Position numbers and translations under genes: made by a program. 64,000 nucleotides of DNA. Source: Datisca glomerata. Lineage: Eukaryota; Streptophyta; Magnoliopsida; Cucurbitales; Datiscaceae. Every line of letters starts with the position of its first letter. The stretch's first letter is position 1. Below are positions 12,142-22,081 of this stretch, one piece after another. The notes below the pieces were generated by a model, which saw only the letters and a program-made list of their open reading frames with translations, did not search any database and was not told the DNA's origin. Location of the stretch: NCBI GenBank assembly GCA_003255025.1, contig QANY01002785.1, positions 404,043 to 468,042 on the forward strand, read 5' to 3'.

Positions 12142-12550
12142 CACTACAACAAAAAGGCTACGATAACGGCCAAAAATGCTATCATAGGATTTCAATAGCG
12201 TTTTTAAAAACGCTATGTAAACAGGCGTTACTAAAAGTCCATTACCTATAATAGCGTTTTTTAAACGCTATAAAAAAGCCAACGATAGCGTTTTTTAACA
12301 CTATCAAATGCTTTTTATAGCATTTTTTAAACGCTTTTCATAACGTCTAAAAAATGCTATATAAAGCCTTTCATAGCATTTTAAAAATGCAATAAAAGGC
12401 CTTTCATAGCATTTTAAAAATGCAATAAAAGGCCTTTCATAGCCTTTTATAAATGTTGTAGTAGGTATTTTATAGCGTTTAGTAAATGCATCATAGTTCT
12501 TTCAAGTGTTTTATAAATGTTGTTGTAGGTCTTTCGTAGCATTTTCATTA
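12142..12550. mobile_element. CACTA (En/Spm-type) terminus with subterminal hairpin repeats
   Basis: The sequence starts CACTACAACAAAAAGG, a typical CACTA terminal inverted repeat. It is followed by about 400 bp of repeated short palindromes built on AGCGTTTTTTAAACGCT and variants (AGCATTTTAAAAATGC). Such arrays are the subterminal transposase-binding regions of plant CACTA elements. The three bases before it, ATA (12139-12141), would be the target duplication. I could not find the opposite end: the only rightward candidate (28385) has different subterminal repeats. The element may be truncated. Confidence 0.65.
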
Positions 12551-12789
12551 ACTATTACTTTGTTAATATTATTAAATACTTTTTTTATTACTTATTCTTA
12601 CAATTGTACAAATATAAAAACTAAATAAATTTTTAGAAAATATCATGATATAACAAAATCCTATATCATTTTATTTAATTAGTCAAAATTGTTACATAAT
12701 AATTGTCTACTAGAAATCACATCTCAAAATGATAACTACATATTGATTTTTACATAGAGCAAGCAAAAGTAACTTATTCAAAAAACTAA

Positions 12790-12990
12790 AAGCTAATATA
12801 AATTCACATTTAGGTACTGAAGGTGGAGGTACCCTAGGAGATCCACTTGATGGTTTTCCTTGGTGAGGAAGTGGTGGCGCAGGTAACTGCCTTGGTGATG
12901 CTTCAGGACAAGATCAAAGTGTTTTACCAAAGTATGGATGATCCATTCAAATGAAGGAGTAAGCCTCATAGTCCAAATATCACAATCTAA
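12790..12990 (-). pseudogene. Possible C-terminal tail of a CACTA-encoded protein (Pro-rich), weak
   Basis: On the minus strand one frame reads MDHPYFGKTL, a stop, then a proline- and serine-rich tail (SPRQLPAPPLPHQGKPS, GSPRVPPPSVP). Its position 250 bp inside the CACTA terminus and its Pro-rich tail suit the end of a CACTA transposase-associated ORF. No catalytic domain is seen and the identity is a guess; another frame (62 codons, RLTPSFEWIIHTLV...) is equally open. Confidence 0.25.
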
Positions 12991-12999
12991 ATGATCAAC

Positions 13000-15790
13000 A
13001 TCTAAGAAATGACTTATTAGATAAGAAAATTAAGAATTAATGGTAAACTTACAACATTCCATGATATAGTATAGTCGTTGGTGGAGAGCAACCAAATTCT
13101 GACATTTAACGGCAAATTAAGTTTATTATCTTCTATCTCAAATTGCACATTTAACAAGCAGCCAAGTTTATCTAAACAATGTCTTATAAGACCATAGCAA
13201 AGCTTAAGTGGCAGAGAAGGTTCATAGCAACACTAATAACACATTACATATGGTCAGAATAAAATGTTTCCAAATTGGCTTTGAAGAAAATAACAGAAAA
13301 ATATTCCAAAGGCGATAATCAAAACCACAAAAGGTAAAAGAAACAAGTAGGAATTGAACTATGAATTGTTATGAAAATTCCACCAGCCCAACTTGATTGC
13401 ATTGTAGGAACTCAAGGGTGGGTTTGTCAATCGTGTACCTTTTTTATTATCTTAATTAGATCATAAGAATTTCGACCAATAAACTCTTTTTTCTTCTATT
13501 AATTTGGATCACAATTTATACTCTATCTACATCAACCTCTAAATCTAGAGTTCTACAACCCCATGAGTTACATAACCTACTGTGCAAGCATTACCACTTA
13601 TTTTTTGACATCATCGATGAACTTAATAACAATTAAATGAAGGCAACCTCTAGACTAGCTATATCAAACTTAATACATGTGCAGAAACTGAATAAACTAC
13701 ATAGTATTCAAATAGTTGTAAAAACATTCTATAAATTATACAAGAGATCAAGAACTATCATAAAACTTTTAGGAATTTACTTGGGCCAGCATAACCTCAC
13801 CAAGGATTTCACATCAATTCAGACTTCTTGTGCAGTAGTAATAGAGAAGAAGTATAGATTAAAGAACATCTGAAACCAAATAAATATAATTACAATTCAA
13901 AGTGATAATAGAAGAAAATAAATCAATTCCTTAACTTCTCTTATCTCATATTGGTCTCTCCTACCCAAAACTTTGAACTTGACAGTCTCATACATGGCCA
14001 TGAACTTAACCAAGTAAAATAAATTAACCAATTCACGCTTGAAGAAACAAGAAACCCAAAACCTATTAACATGCACCAACAATTAAAAAAAATTGAATGC
14101 CCGAATCATCACTAACATAGAAAGTGTACCTAACATAAAAGACTCCTTTATGTTTTAGCTAATCAAACGTCTTTGAAAATGTGTATTTGGCTGTCTTTGA
14201 TGCCAGCCTCGTTTGTCTTTCAACAACACAACAAAAGGAAGCGAACAAGAAAAAGGGGAAGCAAACCCCGAATGAAAATCAGGTGGTTCATTCAATTCCA
14301 TAAAAATTAAACCTTAAAAATCAAACTTCAAGTTTCTTTTTTTTACAAGAAAATTCAAGTTTCTAAAACATAGAACATTTGGGGAAAAGAATAAATAATT
14401 GTCAAAATAGAAGAACAACAAACAAACAAAAAATAGACAATACCATAACTGTTGAATTTCTAGATATTTAATCCATAAAAGCCGAGGAAAAAAAGTTAAA
14501 AATTTAGTGAACAATAGAAAAACTCTGAGTGATTTTTTCAGGGGAAAGTCAACAGCTCGAAATAGCCATTTCCACCTCAACAATTTTCATCCCTTTGATT
14601 CATATAGCAAACTATCAACCATAAAATTAGAGCAGACATTACCTCAAAAATAGAGAAACCCAGGAGAAAGATAGCATCTTCGAGAACAATGAAGACAACA
14701 CATGTAGAAATAGCCAGTAAAAGTGGGGTTTCGGGTCTCGACTTCAACACGGTCAGTTGGGAAGACGTTACTGAAATTGACTAGATACGAGGTAACTCCT
14801 CTACCATAGAGAGTTACAAACTTTCAGTTTAGAAAAAACCTGAGAAAGAAGGATTTCCCTAGCATAAAATGACCTAACAACAACACAAACAAAGGGAAGC
14901 AAACAAGAAAAAAGAAGTAGAGGTAGCTTAATCGGCGAAGAGGTCGCTAACATATCTGAACAACAAAGAATGGGGATGAAGAGCTTAATCGGTGGAGAGG
15001 TCACTGAAACCCCTTACAATATCCCATTACACAATATGTCATAGCTCTAGCTGCAACAAGGAAGATTTTTAACTTTAAAGATAGGAACTAAAAATGAAGA
15101 GGAAAAGAAATCAAAGAAAGTGAAAGAGTGAGCACAAGTTCAGAAGAACAACAAACCATTAACAACTTCAACTTACTTATAGTGCCTCTTAATAGATTTT
15201 AATATTAATTCAACATATTAGTCGCAAAGAAAAAGATAGATAATTACATATGAGAAAATAACATGTATATCAATGATTAGGCCCATATATTAGACATAAG
15301 ATATCTGAGAAGATTGTCAAGCAAATTAAGATAACAGAAACAATAAGCAAGGAAAGTAGAATTTACTAAACGAGTGAACCCATTAGAAATATAGTCTGTA
15401 AAGAATTTGCTAAACGAGTGAACAAAGTTCTTGAATAGTAGCTAGAGATTTTCATTGCTGGTGAGTAGGAAAAAAAAATTCAAGATTTCTACAGATACGA
15501 TCACATCCATATCTAGGACTTCTATCGAAACAAGAAAATTTCAGAATTACATTAACAATTGCCGAATAAAGTTGTGATAGAAGCAAAATCCAGCTATTAT
15601 CTCATAAAAATTTAGAATAAATCTACTTAGAGATTTTAACTTAGAAAATGTTCTCTAATTAGAAAAATACTATGACTAAAACCCACCATCAAATACCCTC
15701 TATCCCTAGGTTTGACAAATGACTAGGAGAGCTTCGGTTGAAAGGGGTTCACCACATGACCAAGCTCGACGAGCATGGGGCTGGATCACG
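13000..15790. other. No gene recognised (AT-rich)
   Basis: About 2.8 kb of AT-rich DNA with only short chance frames (all under 90 codons, hydrophobic or Lys/Asn-rich). Two related strips near 14690-15000 share a 'GGTCAGTTGGGAAGA' / 'TAATCGGCGAAGAGGTCGCT' flavour but form no clear repeat. It may be the interior of the CACTA element that starts at 12142. Confidence 0.4.
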
Positions 15791-15799
15791 CGTGCCTAA

Positions 15800-16200
15800 G
15801 TCGCCTGTTGAGAGAGAGTGTGTGAGCTAAGAGAGACAGATGATATAGAGATAGTAGAGAGAGATAGAGAGAGATGATGTACCATACCAAGAGAGACCCT
15901 GGATCAATATTAACCTAAAAGCCCCTCTTTGAGCTTTGTCGTTGAGAGAATTATTTGTGAGCCTTCGTCATAGAGACTGTGAGGGTTGAAGAGAGGTGTT
16001 GCGTGGGAGATTCACCAGAGAGTGAGAGCTTCACCAGAGAGAGCTTCTCGAGAGAAAGATGAAAGACCGAGTGGATTCCTAAGTCCTAAGATTCCTGTTT
16101 GACATTGAAGAGAGGTTGAAGCTGAGAGAGGTATGACTTGAGAGAGGTTGAAAGAGATAGGGTTTTGAGAGAGTAATTTTAGGCGGGGTTGAACTTTTAG
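15800..16200 (+). repeat. GA-rich low-complexity tract
   Basis: Strongly purine-biased plus strand with repeated GAGAGAGA, AGAGAGATAGAGAGA and GAGAGAGGTTGAA. It lies directly before the broken 5' edge of the Tat-lineage element. Confidence 0.6.
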
Positions 16201-16214
16201 GGATTATATTGTTG

Positions 16215-16900
16215 TAAAAGTATTGATTGATAACGCTCGTCTCTAAATATAATGCTAAGATCCATACTAGCAAAGCTCTCTGTGGACACAACACATATGT
16301 GGCTGAGCATAATGATAGTAAAAGGATTCAACGGTATTCAAAGAAAAGTAATCGGAGATATAGAGATACAAATTTGAATCGGGCCATGCCTATTCAATAT
16401 TATTTTTCAAGTAATGGACATAACTCCAGCATACAGTTTTCTTTTGGGTCGACCATGGATTCACCCTGTTGGGGAAGTATCATCTTCCTTACATCAGAAC
16501 CTGAAATTTATAATGGATCATACACTCATTTGTATATATGGGGAAGAAGATTTATTAGTATCCAAGCCGACCATCATGCCATATGTTGAGGTGGTAGAAG
16601 TAGCAATGTAGTGCTCATTTCAAGCATTTGAGATTGCAACCACCACATTTATTATTAGTCAAAAACTCGTTCCTACTCCAAGCCTATCAAAAGCTTCTTA
16701 GATGGTGGTAAAGTTGATGATAAAAGGGGGATACAAGTCAGGTAAAGGATTCGAGGGTGAGCATCAAGGCATAAATAAGTTAATCATACCTCATATTTTT
16801 TAATCCTCCAGAAGTAGGGGAATTTCATTCGAAGAATCGCTTACAGTAGAGCAATACGACCTTAAAGATGATATCACCCAGCTTTCAATATCCACAATCT
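16215..16900 (+). pseudogene. Tat-lineage protease and Gly-rich linker
   Basis: Starts at the protease active-site strip (IDNA; family IDNG, the Asp being catalytic), then in another frame IVKGFNGIQRKVIGDI. From 16414 a clean 65-codon frame contains DITPAYSFLLGRPWIHPVG and GEEDLLVSKPT, the characteristic end of Tat proteases. At 16700-16770 the linker reads MIKGGYKSGKGFEGEHQGI, a G-patch-like motif known in this lineage between protease and RT. Stops at 16610 and frame changes inactivate it. It would have cleaved the Gag-Pol polyprotein. Confidence 0.8.
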
Positions 16901-17539
16901 TAGGAAAATCATCAAGTGCAAGTACAGAGGACTTGGTTTCTTGATACGATTCAGATCATGAGCTTAACAATTGGGATGCCATCGAGTTACGCTTGCTTCT
17001 TAGGAATTTTCAAGAGTAATGTGTTAATGCCAAATTGTATTCAGAATTTTGTTGTTACGGGCCTACATTTCATCTTTTTCATGTCATCTCTTTGAATGAA
17101 AATCTAAAAACTTATTTTGTTTCCTTCTGTTAATGATAAATAAAATTTTAGTTGTTTTTTTCTTCCTTTTATGTCTACTTTTTTCCATATCTAAAATGAT
17201 GTTCATACTCATGCATTGTTTATTTTCTTTTCTCGTCTTCCTTTCATCAAATAATCTGATTCAGGTGTAAGAATGGTGATTTTGAAAACAAGAAAATAAG
17301 TAATAACTTTGACAATCTCATTCTTAGCGTAGAATCAGATAAAAGTGACGAGGATCATTTCAAACCATTCCTAGAAATGTTAAGAATAGTAAAAGAGGGT
17401 GATAAAATAACTCAACCTTATCAAGAGTTAATGGAGGTGATAAATCTGGAATTGGATGTAGAGACAAAAGAAGTCCATATCGGCACTTCTATGATAAGTG
17501 AAAGTCGTCAATAATTAATTGACTTACTCAAGGAGTATA

Positions 17540-18302
17540 TTGACGTCTTTGCATGGTCTTACCAAGATATGCCAGCTCTAGACACTGATATTGTGGTTCA
17601 TTATTTGTCTCTTATGCTTGAAAGTATACCAGTACGACAAAAGTTACGGAAAATGAAATCAGACATGCTGGTACACATCAATGAAGAAGCTAAAAGGTAA
17701 GTAGATGTAGGTGTTTGGAAGTAGCAAAATGCCAAGAATGGGTTGCTAACATAGTCCCAGTACCGAAGAAAAATGAGAAAGTAAGGATGTGTATCGATTA
17801 TAGAGACTTAAATCGGGCTAGCCCCAAGGATAATTTTTCATTACCCCATATCGATGTCTTAGTAGATAACATTGCAGGACATCCAACCTTCTCTTTCATG
17901 GATAGTTTTTCAGGGTATAAACAAATCAAAATGACTCCTAAGGACCGTGAAAATGCCACTTTTATAACTTTGTGGAGTACATTTTGTTATAAGGTTATGC
18001 CATTTGGTCTAAGAAATGCAGGGCTGACTTATCAACGGACAAAGGTAACATTGTTTCATAATATGATGCAGAAAGAAATTGAATTGTACATTGATCATAT
18101 CAAATCTTATCAAGGGGAAGATCACATTGTCACTCTACGGAAACTAGTTGAACAGTTGATAAAGTTCCAGTTAAAGCATAAACCGACAAAGTGTACATTC
18201 ACAGCATCTTCAGGGAAACTACTTGGTTTTGTCGTGAGCAAGGAAGGAATAAAAGTTGACCCCGAACTCAAAAGGAAGTTAGAGGCTTCTTGGGGAGAAT
18301 AA
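17540..18302 (+). pseudogene. Tat-lineage reverse transcriptase, active site damaged
   Basis: 17715-18302 encodes most of the RT palm and fingers: EWVANIVPVPKKNEKVRMC, IDYRDLNRASPKDNF, SFMDSFSGYKQIKM, VMPFGLRNAGLTYQR, and then KCTFTASSGKLLGFVVS. The catalytic YVDD box reads YIDHIKS: a small deletion has removed the second Asp. Upstream residues (VRQKLRKMKSDM at 17630-17665) are in frame with a stop at 17698. The next domain (RNase H) is in a different frame. The enzyme would copy element RNA to cDNA; this copy cannot. Confidence 0.9.
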
Positions 18303-18700
18303 ACTATATAACTCAGTTCATCTCACAGCTAACTGCAACTTGTAAACCTATTTTTAAACTTCTTTGCAAAAGTGATACAGAAAGATGGAATGATGATTGC
18401 CAAAATGTTTTTAAGAAGATCAATCAATACTTACAAAATCTTCCTATACTTGTTCCTCCAACTCTAGGGCGTCCACTCATTTTGTATCTTACAGTAACAG
18501 AAAGGTCCATGGGTTGCACAGTCGGTCTGCACGATGCCTTTAGAAGGAAAGAACAAGCAATATACTATTTAAGTAAAAGGTTCACAAACTATAAGGTTAA
18601 TTATTCAATGTTGGAGAAAACATGTTGTGCATTAGCCCAGGTTGCTCATCGACTTAGACAGTACATGTTATACCACGCCACTTAGTTAATTTCAAAAGTG
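18290..18700 (+). pseudogene. Tat-lineage RT thumb/connection and RNase H
   Basis: Overlaps the RT frame by 13 bases in another frame, marking a frameshift. It contains GRINYITQFISQLTATCKPI (connection), LQNLPILVPPTLGRPLILYL, then EQAIYYLSKRFTNYKVNYSM and EKTCCALAQVAHRLRQYM, the order of the retroviral-type RNase H in plant gypsy Pol. It stops at 18685 where the family continues. The enzyme would degrade the RNA strand during reverse transcription. Confidence 0.85.
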
Positions 18701-19345
18701 AACCCGATCAAATATATCTTTGAAACACCATCACTTTCTGGACGGATTGCTAAATGGAAAAGGTTACTCACAGAATATGATATTCTTTATGTCACGAGGA
18801 AGTCAATAAAAGGAAGTGTATTTGTCGATTATCTGGCAGATCAACCAGTGCAAGATTATGAGCCTATGAAATTTTATTTTCCTAATGAAAACGTTTCATT
18901 CATATTAAAAAATGAAGAAGAATCTATGGATCCAGAATTGTGGACAATGTTATTTGATGGCGCATCTAATGATGTAGGACATGGAATTGGGGCCAACCTC
19001 ATATCTCCTTAAGGAAAGTTTTTTCCATTCACGGTAAAACTATACTTTGACTATACAAACAATGTGGAAGAATATGAGGCTTGTTCCATGGGAATTCAAG
19101 CAGCTTGTGATATCAAGATAAGGAAGTTTTAAGTGTATGGAGATTCATTATTGGTGATACGATAATTAAACAGGGAATGTGAAGCTACAGACTCTAAGTT
19201 GATACCTTATAACAAACATGTAACTAAGTTAAGTCGAACTTTTGAAGTGATCTCATTTGATCATATACCCATAGATAATAGTCAAATCGTAGATGCACTG
19301 GCAACTCTAGCATCCATTTTTTTTCGCAGACTTTAAGGAAGAAGT
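18698..19345 (+). pseudogene. Second (archaeal-type) RNase H of the Tat lineage
   Basis: 18698-19012 reads NPIKYIFETPSLSGRIAKW and GSVFVDYLADQPV, then WTMLFDGASNDVGHGIGA, where the Asp of FDGA is the first catalytic residue. After a stop at 19012 the domain continues with EYEACSMGIQAACDIKI (Glu) and VYGDSLLVIR (Asp), then HIPIDNSQIVDALATLAS. The triad residues are thus present but the frame is broken by stops near 19012 and 19132. This extra RNase H is diagnostic for Tat/Ogre elements. Confidence 0.85.
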
Positions 19346-19589
19346 TCAACTCATAAAAATTGAGAAGCGAGATTTTCCTGCTCACTGTATCAACATTGAA
19401 AAAGAGCCAGACACAAGATCATGGTATTATGACATCAAGTAGTATATAAAGAATGGGGAATATCCATCTAAAGCTTTCGAGAATGATAAACGCACTATTA
19501 GAAGATTACCCGTAGTTTCTTCTTGAACGGTGAAACACTCTACAAAAGAAACCATGATATGGTTCTTTTAAGATGTGTTGATACAAGGG

Positions 19590-20290
19590 AAGAAAATCAA
19601 ATCATAGAGGAATTTCACAAAGGAATTTGTGGTGTTCATGCTAACGGACACATGATGGCCAAATAAATCTTGAGAGCAGGATATTATTGGTTGACTCTAG
19701 AATCTGACTGCATCAAGTACGTGAAGAAATGTGATAAATGTCAAATTTATGCGGATAAAATTCAAGTACCCGCATCTCTTTTACATGTCATGGCTGCATC
19801 TTGGCCGTTCTCAATGTAGGGCATGGACGTCATTGGTCCCATCACACCAAAAGCCTCTAACATGCATCATTTCATTTTGGTCTCTACGGACTATTTTACC
19901 AAATGTGTGGAGGCAAGTTCTTATTCGACTGTAACAAGAACTGCTGTTGTTAAGTTCATTAAAAAGAAAATAATTTACCAATATGGTCTACCTGAAAGGA
20001 TCATCACAGTTCAAAATTTAAATAATAAGATGATGAAAGAATTATGTAAGCAGTTCAAAATTAAGCATCATAATTTATCGCCTTATCGTTCGAAGATGAA
20101 CGGTGTAGTGGAAGCAGCCAATGAGAAAATAAAAAAGATCATAAAGAAGATAACGGAGCTTTATAAGGATTGGCATGAGATGCTCCCGTTTGCACTACAT
20201 GGGTACCGCGTATTAGTCCGAACATCAACTAGGGCAACGCCATTCTATTTGCTATATGGCATGGAAATGGTACTTCCAATTTAGGTGGAA
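19590..20290 (+). pseudogene. Tat-lineage integrase
   Basis: The zinc-binding HHCC region is seen at 19610-19745 (HKGICGVHANGH, later CIKYVKKCDKCQ). The core follows from 19823: MDVIGPITPKAS carries the first catalytic Asp, STDYFTKCVEA follows, and NGVVEAANEKIKKI holds the Glu. The second Asp, normally in a SDNGTN-like strip, is missing (IITVQNLNNK). It ends with TRATPFYLLYGMEMVLPI at 20284. In-frame stops lie at about 19666 and 19819. It would insert the cDNA into chromosomes; this copy is inactive. Confidence 0.88.
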
Positions 20291-20294
20291 ACCT

Positions 20295-20660
20295 TCCCTT
20301 AGAGTTTTAATGGAGATGAAATTAGAAGAAGCAGAGTGGGTACAAACACGATATGAGAAATTGAATTTCATCGAAGAATAAAGATTGACTACATTATGTA
20401 GTGGGAAATTATATCAAAGAGAAATGATGCAAGCGTATGACTAAAAGATACTTCCCCGATGTTTCCGAGAAAGAGATTTGGTGTTGAAAAAGATACTTCC
20501 ATATCAAAAAGATTATCGTGGGAAATGGACCCCAAGTTATGAAAGACCTTTCGTAGTCAATAAGGCCTTTTCGGGTGGAGCTCTCATTTTAACAAACATG
20601 GATGGAGATTATTTACCGCACTTACTTAATTTGTATGCACTCAAGAAGTACTTCGTTTGA
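20295..20660 (+). pseudogene. Pol C-terminal end of the Tat-lineage element
   Basis: 20478-20660 reads LVLKKILPYQKDYRGKWTPS, then FSGGALILTNMDGDYLP and YALKKYFV followed by the stop; this is the standard last block of Tat Pol. The preceding stretch (20340-20450) is frame-shifted. The stop at 20658-20660 marks the natural end of pol. Confidence 0.8.
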
Positions 20661-21510
20661 CCGCTCTAAGTATTGGAAAAACGAAGTGGTAAAAAACAAT
20701 GTTTTTAAAAAGAGTCGTCTCGAATACTGGAGAAATTCTTATTCTATAATTTTTCCAAATCCTTGTTTGTAAACATTGTTCATCATCATTGAAGAGTCTT
20801 CTTTTAAGTTGACAAATACATATACTTCATCTTTTCGTTATTTCCATTATTTCTTATTCCTCTTAATTCTAAGATACCATTAATTACTCTTGAAATAAAT
20901 CAGAATAATAAACTTGGTTAGGTGAAAGCCAATTAAAAACATGAAGAGAAGAATATGAACTAAGAAAGGCGATTTGAGTGCAAGGTTAAATATGAAAAGT
21001 CACCGTGAGAAGAGTCAATATGCACATGACAAAAGCTAAAGCGTGATTGGGGGATTACACAATTAGAAGTGCAAAAAAGAAGCAAAATATGGAGAAATTA
21101 TTCATCACTGACATGGAGCCGAATACTGGGGTATAAACAAATAAATAAGGATGTATCATTTTCTTGAAAGTATCCTCGAAACTTCATTGCGAGTCCATGA
21201 TCGTAGGTCAAGCGATTGTTTTAAAGGGTGGTGGATATAGCCAAAAATCATCAAAAAAAAAATTTATAAAGGTTCACAATCTTGCATAGCATGCATGCAT
21301 TCAAATCACTACTTTACATTTATATTCAAAAATTACAATGCATTGACATGCATCGTATTTATATGTTTTGATACTAGTCAAGTGCATGAATCATTTCAGA
21401 ATATTTTTCTGAAATCCACACATGACTTTCAAAATTTAGAGCCTGCATTAGTCTAGCTCTGGTTATCATATGAAGCTTGTATAAATCAGATCAAACACTT
21501 CATCTTCTCC
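20661..21510 (+). other. Non-coding 3' region between pol and tandem array
   Basis: AT-rich sequence with no frame; part of the long 3' untranslated region typical of Tat elements. Contains repeats of 'GAATACTGG' (20723, 21121). No other feature seen. Confidence 0.5.
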
Positions 21511-21955
21511 GTTTAAATTGAACCTAAATTGAGTCGAGGTCGAAGCCTGTGTCTATCCAGGTCAGTTTCTCTTCAAAAATATCTGGCTAAATCGAACCCA
21601 AATTGATTCAAGGTCAAAGCCTGTGACTAACCAGGTCCATTTTCATTCTATTATCTCCGGTTAAATTGAACCCGAATTGAGTCGTGATCGAAGCCTGTGT
21701 CTAACCAGGTCAGTTTTTCTTTCAAATATTTCGTTTGAATCGCACCCGCATTGGGTCGTGGTCGAAGCCTAGGTCAATTGAGGTCCATTTCCTTTCATTT
21801 ATCTTGGTTAAATTGAACCTGAATTGAGTTGAGGTCGAAGCCTGTGTCTATCCAGACCCGTTTCTTTTCAAATACCTTTGGTTAAATCAAACCCAAATCA
21901 AGTCGAGGTCGAAGCCTATGCCTATCCAGGTCCATTTCATATTTTTTTCATTTCA
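21511..21955 (+). repeat. Six-copy tandem array, 73-75 bp unit, in the Tat 3' region
   Basis: Units begin at about 21511, 21586, 21660, 21733, 21806 and 21880. Each holds a TTAAATTGAACC-like start, a GAGTCGAGGTCGAAGCC core and a CCAGGTC end, with scattered substitutions. A partial seventh core is at 21959-21975. Tandem arrays just upstream of the polypurine tract are a known habit of Tat/Ogre elements and a source of satellites. Confidence 0.85.
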
Positions 21956-22069
21956 AAGAGCCCGAATCAGTCGAGATTTCTATTTCCATTATCCGTATAA
22001 TCTTTTCTCATATCAATCAAAATACTTATCTACACATTTGTACACCTTCTAAGTTTAGAAGCGTGAACA

Positions 22070-22081
22070 AATAGGGGCAGT
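22070..22081 (+). other. Polypurine tract of the Tat-lineage element
   Basis: AATAGGGGCAGT immediately precedes the LTR start TGTAGATATC at 22082. GGGGCAGT-type tracts are usual in this lineage; it primes plus-strand DNA synthesis. Confidence 0.75.
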
